Shown one piece after another: positions 1 through 9,406 of a stretch of 64,000 nt of DNA. The notes under the pieces were generated by a model, which was given only the letters and a program-made list of their open reading frames with translations, had not been told where the DNA came from and did not search any database. This DNA comes from Paraburkholderia dioscoreae (GTDB taxonomy: Bacteria; Pseudomonadota; Gammaproteobacteria; Burkholderiales; Burkholderiaceae), in the NCBI RefSeq assembly GCF_902459535.1, contig NZ_LR699554.1:1860001-1924000 (forward strand), in the 5' to 3' direction. The stretch's first letter is position 1. Each line of letters opens with the position of its first letter. The translations under genes were made by a program, and so were the position numbers.

Positions 1-135
1 ATGCGCATGCGTAATCACGGCCCGTTCGACAGGGCGCCACGGATCGATATGGAAGTCGCCCGCCGGGCAATACAATCCCTCGGGCCGTGCGACCACCAGG
101 TCCGCGAGGTCCGCTTGGTCAGAGGCTATATTCAA
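1..135 (-). CDS. Ligase-associated MBL-fold DNA exonuclease, N-terminal part
   Basis: Only the first 45 codons lie in the window; the gene continues to the left. The reading frame gives LVVARPEGLYCPAGDF, then HIDPWRPVERAVITHAH. This is how the metallo-beta-lactamase/beta-CASP exonucleases encoded beside ATP-dependent DNA ligases begin, and the last residues (H-A-H) open the metal-binding HxHxDH motif. I chose a TTG start at 133-135 because an AGGA sits six bases upstream; no in-frame ATG is available nearby. The family is expected to act in end processing or repair with its partner ligase. Assignment rests on a short stretch, so the exact subfamily is inferred. Confidence 0.65.
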   Translation of the reverse strand, partial: MNIASDQADLADLVVARPEGLYCPAGDFHIDPWRPVERAVITHAH

Positions 136-328
136 GTAGGATCCTGAAGCAGGTTGATGCAACAGCGACACAGCCCCCAAGCAAACTGCATTCCTGGCAC
201 GCTTTAACAATTCGACGCGCAGGAACAACAGTGTGCCCCAGTATGGCCGCATACGTGCTTAAGTAACAAGGCAAGCGCGTCGTCCTACCCTGTATTCCCT
301 CAGACTCCTCAACGCGCCGTGAGGCCCC

Positions 329-1231
329 ATGCAAACCATCATCGACGATCACGCGTTGTATGTGGCGAAACATCCCGGCACATTCGTGCTGCAAACCCTG
401 AAGGCATTCCGCGCGAACCAGGGCTTGCTGCTAGCCGGTGCAGTCGCGTATTACGCATTGCTCTCGATCGTGCCGCTGATGATCCTGATCGTGATCGCCC
501 TGTCGCGCGTCGTGCCACAACATGTTCTGCTGGCGGCGCTCGCGCATCTATTGCAATGGCTGGTGCCGGGGCAGTCCAACGCGCTGGTGCGCGAACTGGC
601 CAATTTTCTCGCACATCGCGCAGTCATCGGCTGGGTTCTGCTGCTCACCATGATCTTCTTCAGCTCGCTCGCCTTCACCGTGCTCGAGAACGCGATGTCG
701 CTGATCTTCGTCCACCGCGTGGTGGTGCGACGGCGGCACTTCCTGCTGTCGGCCATGCTGCCGTATTGCTACATTCTTTTTCTCGGCGTCGGCCTGCTGA
801 TCGTCACCTTCGTATCGAGCGGCCTGGAGGCGATCGGCGCCGAAGGCATCGACCTGTTCGGCCTGCATGTTTCGTTGCAAGGCCTCTCACGTGCCGTGCT
901 GTATCTGCTCGGCCTCGCGGGCGAAATCTTCGTGCTGACCTCGATCTATATGGTGATGCCGGTCGGGCGCCCTTCGCTCAAACATGCCCTGTTCGGCGGC
1001 GTGGTCGCCGCCGTGCTGTGGGAGATCACCCGGCACGTGCTGGTCTGGTATTTCGCGACCCTTTCGCAAGTCAGCGTGGTATACGGCTCGCTGACCATGG
1101 CGATCGTGATCCTGTTCAGCCTGGAATGGCTCGCCACGTTGCTGCTATTCGGCGCCCAGGTGATTTCGCAATACGAACGATTCGGAATCGAACCGCGCGA
1201 GGCGCCGCAACCGAAGATAGAGACCGGTTGA
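329..1231 (+). CDS. YihY/BrkB family inner-membrane protein
   Basis: A 300-residue polytopic membrane protein of the YihY (formerly 'ribonuclease BN/BrkB') family. The family hallmark GAVAYYALLSIVPLMIL is near residues 37-53, and the C-terminal signature YGSLTMAIVILFSLEW is present. About six hydrophobic segments can be counted, which is usual for the family. Its biochemical role is unsettled: the old RNase BN label is wrong for E. coli YihY, and BrkB was linked to serum resistance in Bordetella. It diverges from the nuclease gene on its left. The ATG at 329 precedes the first conserved residues without needing a long extension. Confidence 0.88.
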   Translation: MQTIIDDHALYVAKHPGTFVLQTLKAFRANQGLLLAGAVAYYALLSIVPLMILIVIALSRVVPQHVLLAALAHLLQWLVPGQSNALVRELANFLAHRAVIGWVLLLTMIFFSSLAFTVLENAMSLIFVHRVVVRRRHFLLSAMLPYCYILFLGVGLLIVTFVSSGLEAIGAEGIDLFGLHVSLQGLSRAVLYLLGLAGEIFVLTSIYMVMPVGRPSLKHALFGGVVAAVLWEITRHVLVWYFATLSQVSVVYGSLTMAIVILFSLEWLATLLLFGAQVISQYERFGIEPREAPQPKIETG

Positions 1232-1535
1232 GGCGACCTGAACGAAGAACCCGCCGGGGTCTTCGCGTCCATGAACCCCTCGCGTCACAGTTGATGCCAA
1301 TTGCATCGCCCAGGCTGGCTAACAAGGAATCGCGTGCAATCCGGAACCAAACGATGCGAGCGCCGTCAGACGCGAGCCACCTCGTTCCGCGCGCAGGCGC
1401 CATGCGCGCAACGACGCAAGTGCGCGGCCAGGCGGCGAGACTGCGGTAACATTCTGTTGAATACTGGCCGGCGCGCACGCTTCGTGTAATCGCGCGCAAT
1501 CGCCGCTCCGCCCCGGCGGGCTTCAGGATCCGACA
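1232..1535. other. Intergenic, about 300 bp
   Basis: No credible gene. At 1243-1265, just after the yihY-like stop, an imperfect inverted repeat (cgaagaaccc / ggggtcttcg, one mismatch, loop gcc) could slow transcription, but there is no T-run, so I do not call it a terminator. Nothing else stands out before the rsbQ-like remnant. Confidence 0.4.
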
Positions 1536-1766
1536 ATGAGCATCACCCAGCGCAACCACCTACAGATTTCCGGCAGCGGCAAACGTACCACAGTGCTGGT
1601 GCACGGCTTCGGTTGCGATCAGAGCATGCGGCGCTATCTCGCGCCGTCGTTTCATGGCGAATGCCGCATGGTGCGGGTCGATCACGTCGGCCATTGTCCG
1701 CACCTGATTTCGCCTCGCGCAAGCGCGGCTGCCATGAGCGCCTTTCCCGGGCCGGTGAGCCCGTAA
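1536..1766 (+). pseudogene. RsbQ-type alpha/beta hydrolase with large in-frame internal deletion
   Basis: A 76-codon frame whose first ~43 residues match the start of RsbQ-like alpha/beta hydrolases (VLVHGFGCDQSMRRYLAPSF, then VRVDHVG). It jumps directly to the usual C-terminal segment GHCPHLISP that carries the catalytic histidine. Intact family members are about 270 residues, so roughly 190 residues are missing, including the nucleophile-serine elbow and the catalytic aspartate. The frame is kept across the junction near 1683-1690. The product cannot be a working hydrolase. It ends four bases before the PAS histidine kinase, matching the usual pairing of RsbQ-like hydrolases with a PAS-domain partner. 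It may still be translated and help couple expression of the kinase. Confidence 0.75.
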
Positions 1767-1770
1767 CGCG

Positions 1771-4101
1771 ATGCACAGCACGGACTATCCGCTGCCCGCT
1801 GCCGATGCGTTGTTCGAGCATGCCGCCTGCGGCCTGCTCGTCACCGATACCAACGGCCGTATCCTGCGCGTGAACGCAACCTTCTGCGGCTGGCTCGGCT
1901 ATCAGACAGCTGAACTCGCCGGGACGAGGCAGATCCAGGATCTGCTGAGCGCCGGCGGCAAAGTGTTCTATCAGACGCATTGGGCGCCGCTCCTGCAAAT
2001 GCAGGGTTCGGTTGCCGAGGTCAAGCTCAGCTTGATGCATCGGGACGGCCATATGCTGCCGATGCTGCTCAATGCCGTGCGCCGCCGTCATGGCGAGGCC
2101 ACCTACCTCGAAGTGGCCGTACTGATCGTCGCCGATCGTCATAAGTACGAGCAGGAGCTGCTGCTCGCGCGGCGCAATGCCGAGGCGTCCGTGGCCGCGC
2201 ATCAGTTCGCGCAGAAAGAGTTGCAGGAAAGCCGCGACGTGCTGAGTCTCGCCATGCGCGGCGCGCGCATGGGCGCGTGGTCGCACGAGCCGAAGTCCGG
2301 CAGATTCTGGTGGAGCCGCGAGCTGGAAGCGCTCGCGGGCTACGCCGAGGGACGCTTTGCGCACACGCCCGGCGGTTTTTTCGAACGGATTCACCCGGGC
2401 GACCTGATCGCGCTCAACGAGGCGGTGGATCACGCGGTGGAAACCGGTGACGACTATGTCGCCGAGTTCCGCTTTCTGCATGCGAGCGGCGACTGGTGCT
2501 GGATGGAAGGCCGCGGGCGCGCCGCCTACGACCGCCACGGCGTGCCGCTGATGATCTACGGCCTCGGCATCGACATCACCGAACGCAAGGAAGCGCAGAC
2601 GGTGCTGCTGCGCCAGGCAGCGATCTTCGAGCACTTGAGCGACGCGATCGTGATCACCGATCTGCGCGGCAATATCACCGACTTCAACGTGGGCGGCGAA
2701 CGCATGCTCGGTTATCGCATGCGGGAGATTCTCGGCAGGCCGGTCGCGATGTTCCTGCCGCCGGAACAGGCGCTGGGCATTCGCCGGGAAGCGCTGGCGG
2801 CGCTCGCCGCCGAAGGCACGTGGCGCAGCGAGTTGCCGTTCGTGCGGCGCGACGGTTCGCGCGGCGTCTGCGAAACGGTGGTCAAGCCGCTTGCAAACGC
2901 GCGAGGCGATGTCTACGGCGCGGTCAGCATCAATCGCGACATTACCGAGCGCAGGCGCGCCGAACAGCAACTCACCCGGCTCAATCTCGAACTCTCCAAA
3001 GCCGACCGCCGCAAGGACGAATTCCTCGCCACGCTGGCGCACGAACTGCGCAATCCGCTTGCGCCGATGCGCAACGTGCTGGAAATTCTGCGTTTGAAGG
3101 AGTTCGCCGATCCGCAATTGAGCTGGTCACGCGACGTGTTCGACCGGCAACTGCAACACATGACCCACCTGGTCGACGATCTGCTGGAGGTCTCGCGCAT
3201 CACCCAAGGCAAACTCGAGTTGCGCAAGCAACGGCTCGAACTGGCGCGCGCGATGCAATCGGCAATGGAAGCGGCGCGGCCGACCGTGCAGGCCTCGTCG
3301 CACCATCTGAGCGTGACGCTGCCGCGCGAGCCGCTGTATCTGATCGCAGACCCCACGCGCCTGTCGCAGATGATCCTGAATCTGCTGAACAACGCCGCCA
3401 AGTACACGCCGCCTGGCGGCAGCATCTCGCTCGCGGCGGAACGCGAAGGCGACGAAGCGGTGATCGTCGTGCGCGATTCCGGTATCGGCATTCCGGGCGA
3501 GCATCTGGACAGCGTATTCGAAATGTTCTCGCAACTCGCGCCGGCTCTCGACCGCTCGCAGGGCGGCCTCGGCATTGGTCTCGCGCTGGTGCGCGGCCTC
3601 GCCGAACTGCATGGCGGCACGGTCGCTGCCTTCAGCGAGGGCCCCGGCAAAGGCAGCGAGTTCATGATCCGGCTGCCGTTGACAAAAACCGCTTCGCAGC
3701 CGTCCGACAGCACGCCGCCCGAAACGCCGCGCGCGGCCGGCCTGCGCGTGCTGGTCGTCGACGATAACGCGGACGCCGCCGAGAGCCTCGCGATGGTGCT
3801 CGAACTCGAAGGCCACGAAGTGCGCACCGCTGGCGACGGCATTGCCGGTCTCGAACGGGTCGACGCATTTGCCCCGCAGGCGGTGATTCTCGATATCGGC
3901 TTGCCGCTCCTGAACGGTTACGAAATGGCGCGGCGGATTCGCCGCGATTACCCGGACGCGGGCATTCTGCTGATCGCCGTCACGGGTTGGGGCCAGCAGC
4001 AGGACAAGCAAACCGCCGTGGCCGCCGGGTTCGACCACCACTTCACGAAACCGGTCGACCCACGGGAATTGCAACGGGTGTTAAGCCGGCAGCGGGTATG
4101 A
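1771..4101 (+). CDS. Hybrid sensor histidine kinase with three PAS domains and a receiver domain
   Basis: A 776-residue kinase without membrane segments, so a cytoplasmic sensor. Order: PAS at about 6-120, PAS with PAC at about 155-275, PAS at about 285-400, HisKA with the phospho-accepting H424 in LATLAHELRNP, HATPase_c at about 520-640, and a C-terminal REC domain (650-776) with phospho-acceptor D708 in ILDIGLPLLNG and the conserved K of FTKPVD. The REC domain has no output domain attached, so phosphate probably moves on to another protein. The preceding RsbQ-type gene suggests the first PAS once received a signal made or gated by that hydrolase, as in the RsbQ-RsbP pair; this is inference. 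Spacing to the upstream frame is four bases. Confidence 0.9.
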   Translation: MHSTDYPLPAADALFEHAACGLLVTDTNGRILRVNATFCGWLGYQTAELAGTRQIQDLLSAGGKVFYQTHWAPLLQMQGSVAEVKLSLMHRDGHMLPMLLNAVRRRHGEATYLEVAVLIVADRHKYEQELLLARRNAEASVAAHQFAQKELQESRDVLSLAMRGARMGAWSHEPKSGRFWWSRELEALAGYAEGRFAHTPGGFFERIHPGDLIALNEAVDHAVETGDDYVAEFRFLHASGDWCWMEGRGRAAYDRHGVPLMIYGLGIDITERKEAQTVLLRQAAIFEHLSDAIVITDLRGNITDFNVGGERMLGYRMREILGRPVAMFLPPEQALGIRREALAALAAEGTWRSELPFVRRDGSRGVCETVVKPLANARGDVYGAVSINRDITERRRAEQQLTRLNLELSKADRRKDEFLATLAHELRNPLAPMRNVLEILRLKEFADPQLSWSRDVFDRQLQHMTHLVDDLLEVSRITQGKLELRKQRLELARAMQSAMEAARPTVQASSHHLSVTLPREPLYLIADPTRLSQMILNLLNNAAKYTPPGGSISLAAEREGDEAVIVVRDSGIGIPGEHLDSVFEMFSQLAPALDRSQGGLGIGLALVRGLAELHGGTVAAFSEGPGKGSEFMIRLPLTKTASQPSDSTPPETPRAAGLRVLVVDDNADAAESLAMVLELEGHEVRTAGDGIAGLERVDAFAPQAVILDIGLPLLNGYEMARRIRRDYPDAGILLIAVTGWGQQQDKQTAVAAGFDHHFTKPVDPRELQRVLSRQRV

Positions 4102-4357
4102 GCGGTGAGCGCGGCTTGCGGGACAGACGCGATATCCGCGCAATCCACACGTAACCGGTGCGCGCGCTCCTGCAAATATTGCAACGCAATAGCAATTCCT
4201 GCGCGTTGCCTCCACCGTTAGATCCGGGCGGATACAGCTCGAATTCATAGGACGAAAACGGAGATCGGCGCCTTTACGCGCGCATTCGGGAATAGGTTCT
4301 GCTACCGCCGTTGCGGGCCCATTCTTCAGCGGATAATCTTCCGCTCTCCTCGCCGTT

Positions 4358-5443
4358 ATGATCAGAACCGCTTCCGTTGCCGCGGCGTTGTGCGCGGCCT
4401 GCCTCGCTTCCGCCTGCGTACACATCGGACCGTCCCGCCTGAAAGCCGACCAGGTGGACTATGCGCGCGCCCTCGGCGACGCGAAAAAACGCGAGATTCT
4501 CGCTGCCGTGGTCGGCCTGCGTTACGGCGACGCGCCGGCCTTCCTGACGGTCAGCAGCATCATCGCCGCCTATACGTTCGACGCCACCGGCGGCGCGACC
4601 GCCAATGCCGGCTCGGGCAGCCAGCCGAGCTATGCGCTCGCGACGGGCAGCGTGTCCTATTCGAATCATCCGACCTTCACCTTCACGCCGACCACCGGCG
4701 AAGCATTTGCGTCCGCCTATATCCGACCGCTTGCGCCCGCGCTGGTGTTGCCGCTTGCCGAGGGCGGCATTCCGATCGATCTGCTGTTGCGCATCACCGC
4801 GCAATCGGTGGGCGGCTTGCAGAACGGCAATGCGCTCGGCGGCGAAAATAGCGCGGGCGCGCCGGGTTTCTTCGAATTGCTGCAAGCGTTGCGGCGCCTG
4901 CAACTGGCGGGCGAGCTGAATGTCGAGTCGCGCCAGGCGGACGGGAAAAACGGCGCAATGGGCGTGTATCTGGTGATGGGCGCGACCACAAGCGGCGAGT
5001 CGGCAGCCACGGCGGCCGATCTTGCGCGCGTGCGCAAGCTGCTGCATCTGTCTTCGACTACGCGGACCTATGAAATCGTCTATGGGCCGTCGTCGGCTTC
5101 ACAGAAGGGCGACAAGATTCCGATGGTGACGCGTTCCGTGCTCGGTATCCTGTCCGACCTCGGCGCCCAGGTGCAGGTGCCCGTCGAGCGTATCAGCGAT
5201 GGATCGACCAAGCCGACCGTCGGGCTGATCGGCGGCGAGACGCGGCCGACTATCATCGTGCACTCGGGCAAGACACCGCCCGATAACGCGTATGTGATGA
5301 TTGCGTACGGTCCGTCGACATATTGGGTCGATCGCAACGACTTCGATTCGAAATACGCGTTCACGGTGGTGCAGAATCTGATGGCGCTTGCCGAGGCCGA
5401 CACCAGTAGCAAGGCGCCGGTGGTGACGATTCCGGCGAATTGA
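4358..5443 (+). CDS. Hypothetical lipoprotein
   Basis: A 361-residue protein of unknown function. The N-terminus MIRTASVAAALCAACLASAC is a lipoprotein signal peptide with the modified cysteine near residue 20, so the mature protein should be membrane-anchored in the envelope. The mature part has a Ser/Thr/Gly-rich stretch (about residues 75-115) and no enzyme motif that I recognise. The start at 4358 is set by the signal peptide; no strong Shine-Dalgarno is visible. It converges on transketolase, with a strong bidirectional terminator between them. Confidence 0.6.
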   Translation: MIRTASVAAALCAACLASACVHIGPSRLKADQVDYARALGDAKKREILAAVVGLRYGDAPAFLTVSSIIAAYTFDATGGATANAGSGSQPSYALATGSVSYSNHPTFTFTPTTGEAFASAYIRPLAPALVLPLAEGGIPIDLLLRITAQSVGGLQNGNALGGENSAGAPGFFELLQALRRLQLAGELNVESRQADGKNGAMGVYLVMGATTSGESAATAADLARVRKLLHLSSTTRTYEIVYGPSSASQKGDKIPMVTRSVLGILSDLGAQVQVPVERISDGSTKPTVGLIGGETRPTIIVHSGKTPPDNAYVMIAYGPSTYWVDRNDFDSKYAFTVVQNLMALAEADTSSKAPVVTIPAN

Positions 5444-5532
5444 TGCCGCGGGTTTTTTAGCACGGTCTTTGCCTCAGATGAGGCCACAGTCGATCCCGCA
5501 GCGTTGACGTCGCACGAATCCAGGCTGCAAAT

Positions 5533-5576
5533 AAAAATCCGGCGGGTGTCATTTCATGACACCCGCCGGATTTTTT
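5533..5576. terminator. Bidirectional intrinsic terminator
   Basis: A perfect 20-bp inverted repeat (5533-5552 with 5556-5575) around a three-base loop ttc. The core is GC-rich (tccggcgggtgtcat), with an A-run on the left and a T-run on the right. It lies between the convergent lipoprotein gene and the transketolase gene and should stop both transcripts. Confidence 0.92.
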
Positions 5577-5605
5577 TCCAGGCACGCTATGCGTGCCCTA
5601 CTCCC

Positions 5606-7690
5606 CTACTCCTGGCTGCGCTTGCCTTGCACCCGCGCGATCTGCTGCTTTGCCGCTTCGTATACATGCTCCGGCGTGAAGCCGAACTTCTTCTTCAGCT
5701 CGGCAAGCGGCGCGGACGCGCCGAACGTATGCATCACCACCTGCGCGCCGAGACGCCCCACATAGCGGTCCCAGCCAAGCGAAGCTGCCTGCTCGACCGC
5801 CACGCGCGCGTCCACATCCGGTGGCAGCACCGAGTCCTGATACGCCTCGTCCTGGCGCTCGAAGATATCCCATGACGGCATCGACACCACGCGCGCCGCA
5901 ATGCCTTCGCCCTTGAGTTTCTCGTACACGTCGACACAAACCGAGAGTTCGCTGCCCGTCGCCATCAGGATCACCTGCGGCTTCTGCCCGCCGGCTGCAT
6001 CGGCCAGCACGTAGGCGCCCTTCTGCGTGCCCTTCGCGGCCGCATAGCGGCTGCGGTCCAGCGTGGGCAACGGCTGGCGCGACACGACGATGCACGACGG
6101 CCGCCGCGGATCGGCAAGCGCCACGCGCCACGCCTCGGCCACCTCGTTGGCATCGCCCGGACGCAGCACGGTCAGTCCCGGCACGCCGCGCAGCGAGGCG
6201 AGCTGCTCGATTGGCTGATGGGTCGGACCATCTTCGCCGACGCCGATCGAATCGTGCGTGAACACGTAAATGGCCGGCACTTCCATGATCGCCGAGAGCC
6301 GGATAGGCGGCTTCATGTAGTCGCCGAAAATCAGGAAGGTCGAGCCGAACGGCCGCAGATTCGACAGCGCGAGGCCGTTTACCGCCGCACCCATCGCGTG
6401 TTCGCGAATGCCGAAATGCAGATTGCAGCCGCCATAGTTATCGTGTTCGAAGCTGCCCGCGCCCTCGAATTTCAGATTGGTTTTGGTGGACGGCGAAAGG
6501 TCGGCCGCGCCGCCGATCATCCACGGAACGCGCGCGGCAATCGCATTGAGCACCTTGCCCGACGATTCGCGCGAGGCAACGCCCTTCGGGTCCGCGTCGA
6601 AGGTAGGAATGTCGCTGTCCCAACCGGCCGGTAATTCGTGCGCTTCGATCTGCGCGAATTCACGCGCGAGTTCCGGGTGCTTTTTGTTGTAGGCGTCGTA
6701 CTTCGCCTGCCATTCCTCGCGCGCCGCCTTGCCGCGCGCACCGATGCCCGCCGCGAAGCGTTCGCGCACACCGTCGGGCACATAGAAGAATTTATCCTCG
6801 GGCCAGCCGTACGCTTTCTTGGCGAGCGCCACTTCTTCTACGCCAAGCGGCTCGCCGTGCGCCGCCGAGGTGTCCTGCTTATGCGGCGCACCCCAGCCGA
6901 TTATGCTGTGCACCACGATCAGCGTCGGCCTGTCGGTAATGCTTTTCGCTTCGACGAATGCCGCTTCGAGCGCGGCGGCGTCGTTCGCGTCGCTCACATG
7001 CAGCGTGTGCCAGTTGTAGCCGCGAAAGCGGGTTTCCACGTCGTCGCTATAAGCGAGGTCGGTGTGGCCTTCAATCGTCACGCGGTTGCTGTCGTAGATC
7101 CAGATCAGATTGGACAGCTTCAGGTGACCGGCGAGCGAAGCCGCCTCGTGCGAGATGCCTTCCATCATGTCGCCGTCGCCGCACAGCGCGTAGACCCGAT
7201 AGTCGAACAGCGGCGCATCGGGCTTGTTGAAATGGCTCTCGTACCAGCGTGCCGCCATCGCCATGCCGACGCTATTGCCGAGCCCTTGCCCAAGCGGGCC
7301 TGTCGTGGTCTCGACGCCTGTGGTCATCCGGTACTCCGGGTGGCCCGGTGTCTTGCTGCCCAACTGGCGGAAATGTTCGATATCGTCGAGCGAGACCGCG
7401 GGTCCGTCGGTCGGGTTGCCGGCGTCGTCCACGGCTTTCACGTTCGCAAGGTGCAACAGCGAATACAGCAGCATCGAGGCGTGCCCCACCGATAAGACGA
7501 AGCGGTCGCGGTTAGGCCAGAGCGGCTCGTCGGGGTCGTAACGCAGATGGTTTTGCCACAGGTGATAGGCAACGGGTGCCAGTGCCATCGGCGTACCGGG
7601 GTGGCCGGAATTGGCCTTTTGCACAGCGTCCATCGACAGCGTGCGGATCGTGTTGATACACAGCTGGTCGAGGGCGGGATCGTTTTGCAT
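5606..7690 (-). CDS. tkt: Transketolase
   Basis: Thiamine-diphosphate enzyme that moves two-carbon units between sugar phosphates in the non-oxidative pentose phosphate pathway and Calvin cycle. The 694-residue protein has KANSGHPGTPMALAP near the N-terminus, the ThDP/Mg motif GDGDMMEGISHEA, DSNRVTIEG, the pyrimidine-domain segment GEDGPTHQPIEQ and a C-terminal domain with GWDRYVG. Length fits bacterial transketolases (about 660-700). I chose the ATG at 7690, preceded by AAGGAG at good spacing, over a longer frame starting at 7804, because the family begins at this point. It is monocistronic here and ends at the strong terminator. Confidence 0.96.
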   Translation of the reverse strand: MQNDPALDQLCINTIRTLSMDAVQKANSGHPGTPMALAPVAYHLWQNHLRYDPDEPLWPNRDRFVLSVGHASMLLYSLLHLANVKAVDDAGNPTDGPAVSLDDIEHFRQLGSKTPGHPEYRMTTGVETTTGPLGQGLGNSVGMAMAARWYESHFNKPDAPLFDYRVYALCGDGDMMEGISHEAASLAGHLKLSNLIWIYDSNRVTIEGHTDLAYSDDVETRFRGYNWHTLHVSDANDAAALEAAFVEAKSITDRPTLIVVHSIIGWGAPHKQDTSAAHGEPLGVEEVALAKKAYGWPEDKFFYVPDGVRERFAAGIGARGKAAREEWQAKYDAYNKKHPELAREFAQIEAHELPAGWDSDIPTFDADPKGVASRESSGKVLNAIAARVPWMIGGAADLSPSTKTNLKFEGAGSFEHDNYGGCNLHFGIREHAMGAAVNGLALSNLRPFGSTFLIFGDYMKPPIRLSAIMEVPAIYVFTHDSIGVGEDGPTHQPIEQLASLRGVPGLTVLRPGDANEVAEAWRVALADPRRPSCIVVSRQPLPTLDRSRYAAAKGTQKGAYVLADAAGGQKPQVILMATGSELSVCVDVYEKLKGEGIAARVVSMPSWDIFERQDEAYQDSVLPPDVDARVAVEQAASLGWDRYVGRLGAQVVMHTFGASAPLAELKKKFGFTPEHVYEAAKQQIARVQGKRSQE

Positions 7691-7950
7691 GGGACACTCC
7701 TTGTTCGGCGTTGAAGAGACGGCCGGGACGCGCTGCGTGCTTCGGCGCACCCGGCGAACCGTGTTGACGGGGCAGAACGCATGAGGAACCGCTGCGAGGC
7801 TCAACGATGATGCGCCGATGCGCGCAAACCTGCACGGCGCGTGTCATGCGGAATGAGACGGCTCGCGCCTGGAAGCGAACCGCCTTTCAGAGGGCTTGCG
7901 GTGCGAACCCGTTCGGCGCCCGCACAAGCGAAAAGTGATGCAAACGCGTT

Positions 7951-8496
7951 TCAAGCCGCATGCAGCCAGTGTTCGACCAGTGGCCCATGCTTGCCGTCGA
8001 TCGGATCCAGCGAAGGGAAAGGCAACGCCTCCATAGTAGCGAGTTCATCCGGCGTGAGCGCTTCGCGGCGGATATCCCACTGCTGGCCCTCCGGATACCC
8101 GGCCACCACCTGAAAATGCCGCGCGAACGATTGCAGACAATGGCCGGTGCCGGCCGGCAGCAGGAGCGCGTCGCCGGCGGACAGCGTCACCACCCTGCCG
8201 CCTGGCCCGCCCACGATCACCTGCGCGGAACCGTCCGTCACACCGAGTATTTCGTGCGCAGTGGCGTGGAAATGATGGTAGTCGAAGATGCCGTCGCGCC
8301 ATTGCGGCGGCCACGCGTTGCGCTCGAACAGGATCTCGAACGCCGCCGCCAGATCGCCGCTGTCCGGCATGAGCGCGCGCCGGTAAATCACCACCGGCAG
8401 TTTGCGGTTATTCGGCACCCAGTCGTGCGGCTCCAGCATGAAGGCTTCGTACTCGGTCTGAGCGACATCGAATCCATGCTTCGAATCGTTGTACAT
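7951..8496 (-). CDS. YjlB-like cupin-domain protein
   Basis: A 181-residue single-domain cupin. FDYHHFHATAHEILGV resembles the first cupin metal-binding motif, and GDALLLPAGTGH the second; together these resemble the B. subtilis YjlB family, whose function is unknown. A histidine-lined metal site is therefore likely, but the reaction is not known. AAGGAG lies seven bases before the ATG at 8496. A longer frame upstream has no family similarity and was not used. Confidence 0.82.
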   Translation of the reverse strand: MYNDSKHGFDVAQTEYEAFMLEPHDWVPNNRKLPVVIYRRALMPDSGDLAAAFEILFERNAWPPQWRDGIFDYHHFHATAHEILGVTDGSAQVIVGGPGGRVVTLSAGDALLLPAGTGHCLQSFARHFQVVAGYPEGQQWDIRREALTPDELATMEALPFPSLDPIDGKHGPLVEHWLHAA

Positions 8497-8774
8497 GGTT
8501 TGCTCCTTTGCGTCCTGATCCTGACGCTCGCAGTGCTCTCCCGAAGCCGGCGCATGCGTCGGCCCCGGTGGGCCATTCAGCGCCGCATAAAGCGCGCCTG
8601 CCTGGGCACGTACGGTCTTATAGGCCGCTGTGCGCGCAGAGCTATGTCGGTGGACGAATTTTGCAAACATATGAAGTTAATGCTCCGTGTCTGCCACTAT
8701 GTGCGCGGCGTTGGCTGGCGCGATCGCGGGTCGCGTAGTCGCGGCGGCGCAATCGCGGCGCAGCCTCATTGCGC

Positions 8775-8945
8775 TCAGCCGCCGCCTATGCCTTGCAGCA
8801 CTTTTCCCGTGCCGCCGCATAGCGTGCACTGCACGCCTTCCACCGTGCCGGTGCCGTGGCACGCACGGCATACATCTTCGCCGACGCCGGGCGCATCGGC
8901 CGAAGCTTCGTCGCCGGGATTCAGCGGTTCATTGTCGTGTTGCAT
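8775..8945 (-). CDS. Small DnaJ-type zinc-finger protein
   Basis: A 56-residue protein. After an acidic N-terminus it carries CRACHGTGTVEGVQCTLCGG, that is CxxCxGxG followed by CxxCxGxG, one zinc-binding module like those in the cysteine-rich region of DnaJ. No J-domain is present. Such orphan modules are usually thought to be redox- or chaperone-related; the function here is not known. GGAGAG precedes the ATG at 8945. It belongs to a group of small genes of both strands lying before the YdeP-like oxidoreductase. Confidence 0.7.
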   Translation of the reverse strand: MQHDNEPLNPGDEASADAPGVGEDVCRACHGTGTVEGVQCTLCGGTGKVLQGIGGG

Positions 8946-8991
8946 GCGTCTCTCCGTTGGTTTGGGTGCGTACCGTTCAGCACACGCCGCG

Positions 8992-9252
8992 TCAGTCCTT
9001 GCGCTGTGACTCGCGTCCACCGCCTCCCGGCGGCTCGGCATGCGCGCCTGTGCCCAGCGGTACTTCGGCCGTTTGCGCCGGGCGCTCGCTCGAACGCGGC
9101 GGATTGGTCTGCCTGTCCACGCCGGTCTGTTCTACGGGCTCGATACCGAGCGGGCTCGGTTCCACGTAGTGCGTGCCGCTCGGCCGGTTGCGCTGCTTTA
9201 CCGCCTCCGCTGTCTGTTCGTCTGGACTTTGCTGGGGTTTGTCATTCTGCAT
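8992..9252 (-). CDS. Small hydrophilic protein, unknown function
   Basis: An 86-residue, Pro/Gln/Glu-rich protein with no membrane segment or recognisable motif, probably largely disordered. An excellent Shine-Dalgarno (AAGGAGG, six bases before the ATG at 9252) supports it as a real gene. It lies upstream of the zinc-finger gene on the same strand with a 46-base gap, so the two may be co-transcribed. Confidence 0.62.
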   Translation of the reverse strand: MQNDKPQQSPDEQTAEAVKQRNRPSGTHYVEPSPLGIEPVEQTGVDRQTNPPRSSERPAQTAEVPLGTGAHAEPPGGGGRESQRKD

Positions 9253-9406
9253 GTCGACCTCCTTCGGGTGTCGGGTAGGTGTTCACAGCAGCAACATCCG
9301 GTCCCTCTCCGTCAATTATGTGGATCGCCCGCGCGCGGGACTTGGGCACGGCCATTGCGGCATTCGGTACGGAGGTCTGGTTCAACATTGTAAAAAGGAG
9401 AACATC

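Noticed and set aside
119..394. 91-codon minus-strand frame covering the yihY start
   Set aside because: It overlaps both the yihY-like start and the nuclease start, and has no similarity or ribosome site.
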